Assembly (NCBI GenBank): GCA_963971305.1
Contig: OZ020309.1
Span: 7,867,001 to 7,931,000, forward strand
Direction: 5' to 3'
DNA length: 64,000 nucleotides
From: Arcuatula senhousia
Taxonomy: Eukaryota; Mollusca; Bivalvia; Mytilida; Mytilidae
The notes under the pieces were generated by a model. The model saw only the letters and a list, made by a program, of their open reading frames with translations, was not told the origin of the DNA and ran no database searches. Positions 46,038-56,578 of this stretch are shown here, one piece after another; the first letter of the stretch is position 1; each line of letters opens with the position of its first letter. A program made the translations under genes and the position numbers.

Positions 46038-49000
46038 TTGAAAGCCCTTTGCTTGGTCCAGCCTATTTGCCGTTGTGCAAAGAACCCAATGGATAATGGT
46101 TTGGCGGAGTACAGGGCTGCAATAGGCTTGTTTAACATTTGTCGGGGATCACTTCGAACAAAAGATGTTATCAAACCTTATCAAGAAAGCTTTAAAACAA
46201 TTCTACTTACTAATCTATACTGTTCGCTTCTCGTTGTCCAATTATCAGTGCTACAAAGTGTTGTTAAAAATTCAAATGCCGCTTTCTTGTTGTTTGTTTT
46301 GCATTTTATTCTACTAATCGGCAACGTTGAACAAAATCCAGGCCCTGAATCTACCAGCTCGTTAGAGAAATCCATGTCAATATGCAACATTAACATTAGA
46401 AGCATAAGAAACAAATTAGATTTCTTGCACAATTTTACGGAAGAATTTGATATCGTCACAATAACTGAAACCCACTTAGATCCAACTTTTAGTAATGATA
46501 TCCTCAAAATTGATACATTTTCTAATCTCATTCGTAAAGATCGTAACAATTTCGGTGGAGGTCTACTTATCTATTCCAAAGACACAATATCCTTTACAAG
46601 ATTATGTCACTTAGAAAATGATATTGATGAAACTATCTGGGTAGAAGCACGTGGTAACGGTCTTAAATTTTTACTATGTTGTACATATAGGTCAGACTAG
46701 TCAGATAATGATTACTGGACACGACTTTCTCATGCAGTCGACACAGCTAAACAAATCAATGAAAGTATTATAATCACGGGTGATCTGAATTCCGATTTAT
46801 TCGTGACACATAACAATAAGCTTACTGATCTAATGAATCTGTATGATCTAAGTAGTGTTATCAAAAAAGCTACCAGAGTAACGGACCATTCTGAAACTCT
46901 GCTTGATCCTATAATTACAAGTAATAATATAAAATGCCAGTTTTGTGACGTCCTTCAAATACCGAGATCAATAAGCGACCACGATGCGTCGATAATGTTT
47001 TTTGAATGTCCAATTTTCAAAGATCCACCATTTAAACGCAAAATCTGGTCATACGACAAAATTGACTATGACACATTTAACACCCTTATGGACTCAATAG
47101 ATTGGGACGTTTTGTTTGATAATCTACAAGACGTTGACGAAATGTGCGAGTTATTTAACGACAAATTCAACTCTGTAATTGAAGAATGTATACCATCCAA
47201 GTTAGTAACCATAAGGTCAAATGACAAGCTTTGGATGAATATCGAACTGAGAAAAGAAATTCGTATTAGGGATAGAATTCGGAAAAAAGCTCTCAAACAT
47301 AAAAGACAAAGCGATATTGAAAAATACAAACGTCAACGGAATAAAGTCAATAACATGAAGAAGAATGAAAAACAACAATTTGAAAAGAATTTAGATAATT
47401 TTATACTAGAAAATATTTCTAATTCCAAAGTATACTGGAAAATAATGAAAATGCTTATAAAATCAGACAACGGAACATATAATATACCACCTCTGAAAAA
47501 TATCATAAATGATCCGTCGCTTGGGGAAACTGTTTATGACGACAACGAGAAGTGCTCACTACTTAATAAATATTTTTGTTCAGTTTCAGATTTAGAAAAT
47601 GAAAACCAAGACCTTCCATACTTTGAATCGAAAACTAACAACTCAATCAATAGACTAAATATTGAACAAAGCGAAATTGTTGATATCATAAAAATTTTAG
47701 ATCCCAATAAAGCGTCAGGACCCGATAGTGTCAGTCACAAAATGCTCAAAATAAATCCAGACAAAATAGCCATCCCCCTCCAAATACTATTTAATAAATC
47801 TCTTCAATCTTGCAAATTTCCTACAAGTTGGAAAACTGCTAATGTTATACCAATTTTCAAGAAAGGTGAAACAGATCTACCATCTAATTACAGACCAATA
47901 TCACTCATAAGTTGTATTGGAAAAGTCATGGAACGAATAGTTTATAAACATGTTTTTAATTATCTGTCGAGTGACAATCTCATATACGAATACCAATCGA
48001 GCTTCCTGCCAGGGTTTTCTACTGTGCACCAATTATTGGAGCTATATAGCAGCATACTTGATGGTCTTGAAAAAAAAAGAAACTAGCTGTTTTGTATTTT
48101 GTGACTTTTCTAAAGCCTTTGATAGGGTCTGGCACAAAGGTCTGTTGCATAAAATGAAGGGATATGGAATAAATGGTGATTTGTTACTATGGTTCTCTAA
48201 CTATCTCTCGAATCGAAAACAAAACGTTATGATAAAAAACTCGATATCACCACTATTTGGTATTAAAGCTGGGGTACCTCAGGGTTCTGTTTTGGGTCCC
48301 TTACTATTTATAATATACATAAATGATATTTCCGACAAACTGACTTCGCTCACAAGATTGTTTGCAGATGATACATCATTCGGATTTTCGGGAAGTGACA
48401 ACGAGCAAATACAGTCCCTTATCGAGCACGATCTAAATGAATTAGACCTTTGGTCAAAAAAGTGGCTCATGAGTTCTAATGCAAACAAAACAGAGGTTTT
48501 ATTATTTTCAAATATTGAAGCTCCCGATCTGAACTTTGCCTTAAATGGTCAGAGAATTCCCAATGTCACCTCCCATAAGCATTTAGGGGTTACTCTGAAT
48601 CACGATGGTAAATGGAATAAACATATAGATAACCTGATAACAAGCGCAATGAAGCATGTCAATGTCTTACGTAAACTAAAATACAAATTGTCAAGATCTA
48701 CCTTAGAAAGATTATATATCGTTTATATAAGACCGATATTAGAATATTCCTGTGAACTTTGGGATAATTGTGGCATAGTATATTCAAACAAACTTGAAAG
48801 TGTTCAATTAGAAGCAGCTAGAATCGTTACAGGTGTACCTATCTTTACTAACAAAGACCAGATTTATCGTGAAGTAGGCTGGGAAACCTTGAAAACTAGA
48901 CGCGAACGTAGAAAATTACAGATGATGTATACCATGGTAAACAATCTTGCTCCCCCATTTCTTTGTAGACTGACTCCCCCTAGTATTGGTAGCTTATCAA

Positions 49001-49464
49001 ACTATCCGTTACGAAATAGATATGATCTTGTAATTCCATTTTGTCGATTATCTTTAACTACAGAATCATTTGTCCCATCTTCGATCAGAGAATGGAACAA
49101 ATTAGAACCCTCTATAAGAAATCTTCCCAATATTTCAAAATTCAAAAAGGCTTTAAAAAACCAAAATTCTAGTCACTGTCCGTCTTTTCAATTACGCTCT
49201 TACGGGCCGAGAAAGTTAAATATCATATTAACACAAATGAGATGTGGCGCCACCTTCCTTAATTATGATCTTAGCAGAGTAGGCATCGTGCAAGACCCTA
49301 TTTGCAGATGTGGATATCAGCAAGAAACTCTCACCCACTTCTTTTTAGAATGTCCTCAATATGCGATAATTAGACTTTTACTATTTGAAAATCTATCGTT
49401 CCTGTCCCCTCAAACTTCACGGAACTTATCTCTGTTTCTCACAGGCGATAACCATCTTTCCTAA
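46038..49464 (+). pseudogene. LINE ORF2 (endonuclease / reverse transcriptase), two lesions
   Basis: The frame opens with a hydrophobic leader and 2A-like motif. It then shows an APE-type endonuclease (CNINIRSIRNK, TITETHLD, GGGLLIYSKD, GDLNSD near 46780, SDHDAS near 46972). The reverse transcriptase follows (SNYRPISLIS; CDFSKAFDRVWH; GVPQGSVLGP at 48271-48300; LFADDTS near 48360). The C-terminal part has a Cys-x-Cys-x8-His-x4-Cys motif near 49300. Lesion 1 is a TAG at 46698-46700 in the endonuclease. Lesion 2 is a one-base excess in a run of nine A at 48070-48078, shifting frame just before the CDFSKAFD block. The catalytic FADD and endonuclease residues are present. The homopolymer lesion could be a sequencing artefact. 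Confidence 0.8.
46320..46346 (+). other. 2A-like ribosome-skipping motif at the start of ORF2
   Basis: Codons read GNVEQNPGP, residues 95-103 of the ORF2 frame, directly after the hydrophobic stretch AAFLLFVLHFILLI. The 2A consensus is D-V/I-E-x-N-P-G-P, with skipping between the last Gly and Pro. Here all positions match except Asn for Asp. 2A-like sequences at the N-terminus of CR1-type ORF2 have been reported in molluscs and sea urchins. If active, it would release an N-terminal leader peptide from the endonuclease/RT. Confidence 0.7.
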
Positions 49465-49796
49465 ATAGATAATATGAAAGTGCTGGATTATGTATTTGAA
49501 TTTATCCTTCACTCGAAACGATTCCTAATCTAGTAAATGTTAGACAAACACAAACACACACACAACGCATGTTTCATGTTTCATGACTTTTTTTCCTTTT
49601 CTTCCAATTTAATTCCTATATCAGAATTGTATATTTACGTGCATGTCCATTGATGTTATTATTTTGTTTGTATTGTAATAGGGAGAGGACTTCATAAATA
49701 CTATGTACTTGTGTCCAATTCCCATTTGAAATAGATTTCAAATAAAATATGTTTAAACTAAACTGAAAAATGAATAATGAGCTAACTTCAGCCCGG

Positions 49797-51260
49797 TCCT
49801 GAAAACAGTTGTACTATTATCGTTCAAACGATGGTCAAGAAATATGGTTTACCTATGACGTTTGTCACTGGATCGGATAATATCAACTGATTGGAAGCTT
49901 ATTGACTTAGCTAGAGTCTCTCAAGAATTCTTCAATGAACTTTTTCAGGTAAATACATATTTAATGCTTTATAACCTTTATATTTTTTTCGAATTGACAT
50001 ACATGTAGTTATTAAAATTCAAAAAGTACAAGAAAAATGTGTTAATCTGTGATTGAGGTACCCTTACAGCGTGTGATCTGAAGCATCAAAACTTAGAGGG
50101 CTATTAAACACAAACATTCAAAACTAGAAGCCAAGATGTATTACAACGTAGGCTGCAATAGGAAACCAGGGATTAAATAAAACTGATAGTTTCGTAATAA
50201 GTTTCTTGTTCATATCCGAACTTAAAACGAATTGTTCACGGTGGTCTTAAATTATGACCCTAACAAGAGTAGAACTAGAGTTCAATAGCCGGATACTTTT
50301 GTCGAGCCGAAAAGCGAAATAAACTTATATTACAAGACAAAGGACAAAATAACAGTCGCAAACATATTACACAGGCAATTTGTCTTAACGTTGAATTAAC
50401 GTTAAGCTCGATTAACATTAATTTAACGTTAAACTAACATCAGCTTAACTTTAGAGTTTTTAACGTTAATTTAGTGTTAAACATTTACATGATTTTAGTG
50501 TTAATCTTATTAATGTTAATTTTCCTGTTGAATTATGTGACGTCAAATGTTAAACTTTAATAACGTTAAATTATCGAAGTTCGGTAAATACTAATTTAAC
50601 GTTAATTTCTAACGTTAATTTAATGTAAACATAATTGCCTGTGTAGGTTATAATCATTTGAAATACTTCGACTATAAATGATAATCAATATTGTTTTATT
50701 TTCCAGTCGCCCCAGACCCTGCTGCCACTAACCTACATGTAGATAACAGGAGGAAACAGACGATTTCTCCATCAGGTTAACTGAGGTCAGTACAAACATT
50801 AATAAATTTTGCCACACTCGTTTCAACTTGCGCTTGTTTTTATTAATCACTCTTTGTTAGGTGACTTCACCATAAAATTGTAAATATTTTTTAAATCACA
50901 AAAACGCGTTAAATGAGGTATGGTTGTAGGTCTGTTAAAAACTAATTTTAAATGGTTTTATATTTTGACTTTCAGACTAAATGGAACATAGAGTTGGAGC
51001 ACAGTCCAGTACCAAGATACAATATTAGGAGCATAGAACAATTTCCATTGGAAAAGATATGGATTATATTTTAAATCAAAATGACGTCAAGATTTTCATT
51101 GTGACTCCTAACCAATTGAACTATACTTTACCTTTAGATTTTGTGCTGTGTATCATGTTCAAACATACGTGGTTCTCTTCGATGTAAGAAAGGATCAAGA
51201 AGAGCTCGTTTCATAGGCAATGAAAACAATAATGAAATGTTAAGTCTACGATCTTTAACG
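49797..51260 (+). pseudogene. PHYHIP-like copy 3, rest of exon 1 to exon 3
   Basis: Exon 1 resumes at 49797 with the duplicated TCCTGAAAACA and ends at about 49948 (TTTTCAG before GTAAAT). It has a TGA and a deletion of about 20 bases near the end. Exon 2 (50707 to about 50785) has a TAA and a shortened 3' end. Exon 3 (50976 to about 51255) shares the one-T deletion of copy 2. Intron 1 contains the TTAACGTTAA block (50385-50645). No exon 4 for this copy is found before copy 4. Confidence 0.7.
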
Positions 51261-52810
51261 TTAATTTATTTTTGGCTGAATTTTAAAGACATAGAACCTA
51301 TCAATTTCGCATTTTTTTACAATGAATGAAAAGTACATATATTAAAAATATACTATCTAAAACTTACCTTTACCAACATAAAACCTCAATGTTTTGCAGT
51401 TTTCTATAGAATAATCTTCTTTTAAATATTCGCGTTGATTAAGTATTGTCCAGCATAAATATTTACTTTTGGTAAACTGGGTACTATTAAACTGAGAAAC
51501 GAAATGTAACCAAACGAGGCGAAGAGGAAACGATATCGGTAAATTAAGAAAAACGACTGGGGTCAACTAGTAAAACCTAAAATCTCTTACCTGACAATTC
51601 TTGTTTACACTGATTTTATAATTTTATAAAAGTTCAGTAGTGTTAAGAATTCAAGTTCAATATCAGTACTTTATCTTCAAGGCCGACCCAGAAGTGTCCA
51701 GTGTATTAACTCTTGATTTTAATGGAAATGATCTTTATTAACTTGATTTACCAAAAGATGAATTTTCTGAACTTCTTAAAATACTGAACACTTTAAGAGT
51801 CAGTATTTGACAAGTAGGTGTTGTCCGTTCCAGTACTGACATGTTTTTGGTGGTCCCATTTGATAAGATTCGATTTCGGTCTGTATTTTGAAAGAAGCAA
51901 AGAGGTTCAATGGGGCTTTTCCATCGTGGTTTTTCTGAATTCCCGCTTGATTGTGGGCTGTGTCGCGTACACTTATTCCACATTTCATTATTTTCTATTC
52001 GAGTGTCAAAAGTCCGAAAGGGGCACGACGAAACGGGTAAACACGAACAAAAACAGTACGAAGAAACACAAAATCAACCAAATGGAAATCAACAACGCGA
52101 ACTCAAGTCGTAACAAGCGTGAACTCAGGTGCTCCGGGAGAGTAAGCGGTTCCTGCCTGCTATAGCATACCTGTCGTGTTGCTAACTTCCAATTCAGTGT
52201 GTCATATCCGGTAAAGGAAGACAAAACAAATTTCTACGACAAACCAACGTTTGCACTCATTTGAATTCTTAAACAATTATAAAACAATAAAATATGTTGC
52301 CCTGTGGCTCATATATAAGTTAGTAAAATATTTTTTAAGTAAGAAAAACCATATTCATATAAAAGGTAAAATACGAGTAAATAAATCATAATACAAATGC
52401 TTAAAATCATTACAATGATAAAAGCTACCCAAATTTTTGGACAAGAAATCCTTCTTCAGGGACTTAAAAATAAGCAAGATGTTCATACAGACTTTGTCGT
52501 CTGTCGATTAACAGTAATAAGGATATGCTCGGATCTGCCGAGGTGTTTCTGATTTTAATGATAAAAACCGTTTTATTACTGAAAAATTATTAGAAAAAGT
52601 TATCGGTGTCACATCCTGAAGTTTTTGGAATTATTGTTTATAAAGCGCTCAAGTTTAAAACCAATTCAATTGGAATGAAAAACTGGCTGCAAAATCTATT
52701 ACGCAAAAAAATGTGAATTGAATATTTTGGTGAAATCTTTAATGTGTTAGAATATAGAAATATTGATACTTACTTACGATCTCTATTAAGCCTTTTAGCT
52801 AGTTCTCATT
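51261..52810 (+). other. Intron 3 region of copy 3
   Basis: Runs parallel to 8309-9675 of copy 2, including the dispersed repeat (52005-52258). A stretch of about 260 bp at 51285-51565 is absent from copy 2; its content is unrecognised. Similarity to copy 2 breaks exactly at 52810, where the ribozyme array begins. No gene is supported. Confidence 0.5.
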
Positions 52811-52913
52811 ATCTTATTAATAATTTGGTTCCCCAGTTTGGTATTTTTGTTTATACTGTTCAATGCTCTTCATATTCACACAGTGTTTGGCATTTTCAAT
52901 ATTTTTGGTAGAG

Positions 52914-52955
52914 CGCCTCTGATGAGTCTTGAATAGACGAAACGCGCGTCAGGCG
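52914..52955 (+). ncRNA. Hammerhead ribozyme 1
   Basis: Stem I CGCCU/AGGCG, core CUGAUGA, stem II GUCU-UGAAU-AGAC, GAA(A), and a minimal stem III in ACGCGCGU. The predicted cleavage is after GUC (C at 52950). All invariant core bases are present. The very short stem III is typical of metazoan retrozyme-type type I hammerheads, which may work as dimers. Confidence 0.85.
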
Positions 52956-53271
52956 TAGCAAAATTTACTGTCTGGAACTTTGTTGTCATTTGTATTTCGA
53001 ACACACGTGAAGGTTAGCACTGCTGGTGGAGTTTAAATTCCCCGAGGTTAGCCCGCTCCGGCACCAACACTTTTGAGTTGGAGAATACATCAAAGCTTTA
53101 AATTATCCGTCTAAATTTCAAAATTTTCTAAAACCTAAGGTTCTTCCTACCCCAGACATAGGTTGAATATCTTATTAATAATTTGTTTCCCCAGTTTGGT
53201 ATTTTTGTTTATACTGTTCTATGCTCTTCATATTCATACAGTGTTTGGCATTTTCAATATTTTTGGTAGAG

Positions 53272-53313
53272 CGCCTCTGATGAGTCTTGAATAGACGAAA
53301 CGCGCGTCAGGCG
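53272..53313 (+). ncRNA. Hammerhead ribozyme 2
   Basis: Identical to ribozyme 1 over the 42-nt motif, including the four-pair stem II. Predicted cleavage after 53308. Confidence 0.85.
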
Positions 53314-53629
53314 TAGCAAAATTTACTGTCTGGAACTTTGTTGTCATTTGTATTTCGAACACACGTGAAGGTTAGCACTGCTGGTGGAGTTTAAATTCCC
53401 CGAGGTTAGCCCGCTCCGGCACCAACACTTTTGAGTTGGAGAATACATCAAAGCTTTAAATTATCCGTCTAAATTTCAAAATTTTCTAAAACCTAAGGTT
53501 CTTCCTACCCCAGACATAGGTTGAATATCTTATTAATAATTTGGTTCCCCCGTTTGGTATTTTTGTTTATACTGTTCTATGCTCTTCATATTCATACAGT
53601 GTTTGGCATTTTCAATATTTTTGGTAGAG

Positions 53630-53671
53630 CGCCTCTGATGAGTCTTGAATAGACGAAACGCGCGTCAGGCG
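53630..53671 (+). ncRNA. Hammerhead ribozyme 3
   Basis: Identical core and stems to ribozyme 1. This monomer has small changes elsewhere (CCCCCGTTTGG near its start; ATATCGAACACACGGG downstream). Confidence 0.85.
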
Positions 53672-53987
53672 TAGCAAAATTTACTGTCTGGAACTTTGTT
53701 GTCATTTGTATATCGAACACACGGGAAGGTTAGCACTGCTGGTGGAGTTTAAATTCCCCGAGGTTAGCCCGCTCCGGCACCAACACTTTTGAGTTGGAGA
53801 ATACATCAAAGCTTTAAATTATCCGTCTAAATTTCAAAATTTTCTAAAACCTAAGGTTCTTCCTACCCCAGACATAGGTTGAATATCTTATTAATAATTT
53901 GGTTCCCCAGTTTGGTATTTTTGTTTATACTGTTCTATGCTCTTCATATTCATACAGTGTTTGGCATTTTCAATATTTTTGGTAGAG

Positions 53988-54029
53988 CGCCTCTGATGAG
54001 TCTTGAATAGACGAAACGCGCGTCAGGCG
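53988..54029 (+). ncRNA. Hammerhead ribozyme 4
   Basis: Identical core and stems to ribozyme 1. Confidence 0.85.
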
Positions 54030-54345
54030 TAGCAAAATTTACTGTCTGGAACTTTGTTGTCATTTGTATTTCGAACACACGTGAAGGTTAGCACTGCTGG
54101 TGGAGTTTAAATTCCCCGAGGTTAGCCCGCTCCGGCACCAACACTTTTGAGTTGGAGAATACATCAAAGCTTTAAATTATCCGTCTAAATTTCAAAATTT
54201 TCTAAAACCTAAGGTTCTTCCTACCCCAGACATAGGTTGAATATCTTATTAATAATTTGGTTCCCCAGTTTGGTATTTTTGTTTATACTGTTCTATGCTC
54301 TTCATATTCATACAGTGTTTGGCATTTTCAATATTTTTGGTAGAG

Positions 54346-54387
54346 CGCCTCTGATGAGTGTTGAATAGACGAAACGCGCGTCAGGCG
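54346..54387 (+). ncRNA. Hammerhead ribozyme 5 (weakened stem II)
   Basis: The core is intact, but stem II reads GUGU-UGAAU-AGAC, replacing one G-C/C-G pair by a G-G mismatch. Ribozymes 8, 9 and 10 share the change. Cleavage is expected to be slower. Confidence 0.75.
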
Positions 54388-54703
54388 TAGCAAAATTTAC
54401 TGTCTGGAACTTTGTTGTCATTTGTATTTCGAACACACGTGAAGGTTAGCACTGCTGGTGGAGTTTAAATTCCCCGAGGTTAGCCCGCTCCGGCACCAAC
54501 ACTTTTGAGTTGGAGAATACATCAAAGCTTTAAATTATCCGTCTAAATTTCAAAATTTTCTAAAACCTAAGGTTCTTCCTACCCCAGACATAGGTTGAAT
54601 ATCTTATTAATAATTTGGTTCCCCAGTTTGGTATTTTTGTTTATACTGTTCTATGCTCTTCATATTCATACAGTGTTTGGCATTTTCAATATTTTTGGTA
54701 GAG

Positions 54704-54745
54704 CGCCTCTGATGAGTCTTGAATAGACGAAACGCGCGTCAGGCG
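54704..54745 (+). ncRNA. Hammerhead ribozyme 6
   Basis: Identical core and stems to ribozyme 1. Confidence 0.85.
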
Positions 54746-55061
54746 TAGCAAAATTTACTGTCTGGAACTTTGTTGTCATTTGTATTTCGAACACACGTGA
54801 AGGTTAGCACTGCTGGTGGAGTTTAAATTCCCCGAGGTTAGCCCGCTCCGGCACCAACACTTTTGAGTTGGAGAATACATCAAAGCTTTAAATTATCCGT
54901 CTAAATTTCAAAATTTTCTAAAACCTAAGGTTCTTCCTACCCCAGACATAGGTTGAATATCTTATTAATAATTTGGTTCCCCAGTTTGGTATTTTTGTTT
55001 ATACTGTTCTATGCTCTTCATATTCATACAGTGTTTGGCATTTTCAATATTTTTGGTAGAG

Positions 55062-55103
55062 CGCCTCTGATGAGTCTTGAATAGACGAAACGCGCGTCAG
55101 GCG
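55062..55103 (+). ncRNA. Hammerhead ribozyme 7
   Basis: Identical core and stems to ribozyme 1. Confidence 0.85.
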
Positions 55104-55419
55104 TAGCAAAATTTACTGTCTGGAACTTTGTTGTCATTTGTATTTCGAACACACGTGAAGGTTAGCACTGCTGGTGGAGTTTAAATTCCCCGAGGTTAGC
55201 CCGCTCCGGCACCAACACTTTTGAGTTGGAGAATACATCAAAGCTTTAAATTATCCGACTAAATTTCAAAATTTTCTAAAACCTAAGGTTCTTCCTACCC
55301 CAGACATAGGTTGAATATCTTATTAATAATTTGGTTCCCCAGTTTGGTATTTTTGTTTATACTGTTCTATGCTCTTCATATTCATACAGTGTTTGGCATT
55401 TTCAATATTTTTGGTAGAG

Positions 55420-55461
55420 CGCCTCTGATGAGTGTTGAATAGACGAAACGCGCGTCAGGCG
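55420..55461 (+). ncRNA. Hammerhead ribozyme 8 (weakened stem II)
   Basis: Carries the GUGU stem II variant of ribozyme 5; core intact. Confidence 0.75.
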
Positions 55462-55777
55462 TAGCAAAATTTACTGTCTGGAACTTTGTTGTCATTTGTA
55501 TTTCGAACACACGTGAAGGTTAGCACTGCTGGTGGAGTTTAAATTCCCCGAGGTTAGCCCGCTCCGGCACCAACACTTTTGAGTTGGAGAATACATCAAA
55601 GCTTTAAATTATCCGTCTAAATTTCAAAATTTTCTAAAACCTAAGGTTCTTCCTACCCCAGACATAGGTTGAATATCTTATTAATAATTTGGTTCCCCAG
55701 TTTGGTATTTTCGTTTATACTGTTCTATGCTCTTCATATTCATACAGTGTTTGGCATTTTCAATATTTTTGGTAGAG

Positions 55778-55819
55778 CGCCTCTGATGAGTGTTGAATAG
55801 ACGAAACGCGCGTCAGGCG
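55778..55819 (+). ncRNA. Hammerhead ribozyme 9 (weakened stem II)
   Basis: Carries the GUGU stem II variant; core intact. Confidence 0.75.
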
Positions 55820-56135
55820 TAGCAAAATTTACTGTCTGGAACTTTGTTGTCATTTGTATTTCGAACACACGTGAAGGTTAGCACTGCTGGTGGAGTTTAA
55901 ATTCCCCGAGGTTAGCCCGCTCCGGCACCAACACTTTTGAGTTGGAGAATACATCAAAGCTTTAAATTATCCGTCTAAATTTCAAAATTTTCTAAAACCT
56001 AAGGTTCTTCCTACCCCAGACATAGGTTGAATATCTTATTAATAATTTGGTTCCCCAGTTTGGTATTTTTGTTTATACTGTTCTATGCTCTTCATATTCA
56101 TACAGTGTTTGGCATTTTCAATATTTTTGGTAGAG

Positions 56136-56177
56136 CGCCTCTGATGAGTGTTGAATAGACGAAACGCGCGTCAGGCG
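56136..56177 (+). ncRNA. Hammerhead ribozyme 10 (weakened stem II)
   Basis: Carries the GUGU stem II variant; core intact. Confidence 0.75.
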
Positions 56178-56493
56178 TAGCAAAATTTACTGTCTGGAAC
56201 TTTGTTGTCATTTGTATTTCGAACACACGTGAAGGTTAGCACTGCTGGTGGAGTTTAAATTCCCCGAGGTTAGCCCGCTCCGGCACCAACACTTTTGAGT
56301 TGGAGAATACATCAAAGCTTTAAATTATCCGTCTAAATTTCAAAATTTTCTAAAACCTAAGGTTCTTCCTACCCAAGACAAAGGTTGAATATCTTATTAA
56401 TAATTTGGTTCCCCAGTTTGGTATTTTTGTTTATACTGTTCTATGCTCTTCATATTCATACAGTGTTTGGCATTTTCAATATTTTTGGTAGAG

Positions 56494-56537
56494 CGCCTCT
56501 GATGCGCGTTTTTAATAGACGAAACGCGCGTCAGGCG
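56494..56537 (+). ncRNA. Hammerhead ribozyme 11, core-damaged terminal copy
   Basis: The last A of CUGAUGA is C (position 56505), and the stem II region reads GCGUUUUUAAUAGAC, two bases longer and unpaired on its 5' side. Loss of this catalytic-core A should abolish cleavage. It lies in the truncated last monomer. Confidence 0.7.
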
Positions 56538-56578
56538 TAGCAAAATTTACTGTCTGGAACTTTGTTTTCATTTGTATT

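Larger units (their letters stand above)
43508..49763 (+). mobile_element. Young non-LTR retrotransposon (LINE, CR1/L2-like) in the right TIR
   Basis: About 6.26 kb flanked by TGAAAAA (43501-43507 and 49764-49770), inside the TIR of the 23.5-kb element. The order is a 188-bp 5' UTR, ORF1 (43696-44847), a long 1.2-kb inter-ORF region, ORF2 with endonuclease and reverse transcriptase (46038-49464), and a 300-bp 3' UTR ending AAATAAAATATGTTTAAAC. It is essentially full length with only two lesions in ORF2, so it inserted recently. The C-terminal Cys/His motif and domain order point to the CR1/L2/Rex-like group; the clade is not certain. Confidence 0.8.
26250..49796. mobile_element. 23.5-kb composite TIR element splitting exon 1 of copy 3
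   Basis: The ends are CGGGCTGAAGTTAGCT (from 26251) and AGCTAACTTCAGCCCG (to 49795). The TIRs run about 150 bp and consist largely of ATTCATT-type repeats. The right TIR is interrupted by a LINE, so its inner part lies at 43378-43507 and its outer part at 49771-49796. TCCTGAAAACA flanks both sides (26239-26249 and 49797-49807), a 10- to 11-bp target duplication, and copy 4 shows the uninterrupted exon. The duplication length and long TIRs suit a Mutator-like element, but no transposase is seen. Without the LINE the element is about 17.3 kb. Confidence 0.7.
52811..56578 (+). repeat. Retrozyme-type array: ten 358-bp monomers plus a partial one
   Basis: Monomers start at 52811, 53169, 53527, 53885, 54243, 54601, 54959, 55317, 55675, 56033 and (partial) 56391, spaced exactly 358 bp. 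They are nearly identical. Each has one hammerhead ribozyme about 100 bp from its start. Copy 2 at 9671-9690 has the uninterrupted site, so the array is a discrete insertion. Known metazoan retrozymes are tandem repeats of a few hundred bp with type I hammerheads whose RNA self-cleaves into unit-length linear and circular RNAs; they encode no protein and are thought to be mobilised by other retroelements. The unit resembles a repeat I recall as abundant in Mytilus. Confidence 0.85.

Noticed and set aside
52811..56578. Possible tandem rRNA, snRNA or histone-like gene cluster
   Set aside because: The 358-bp unit has no open frame or known structural RNA other than the hammerhead.
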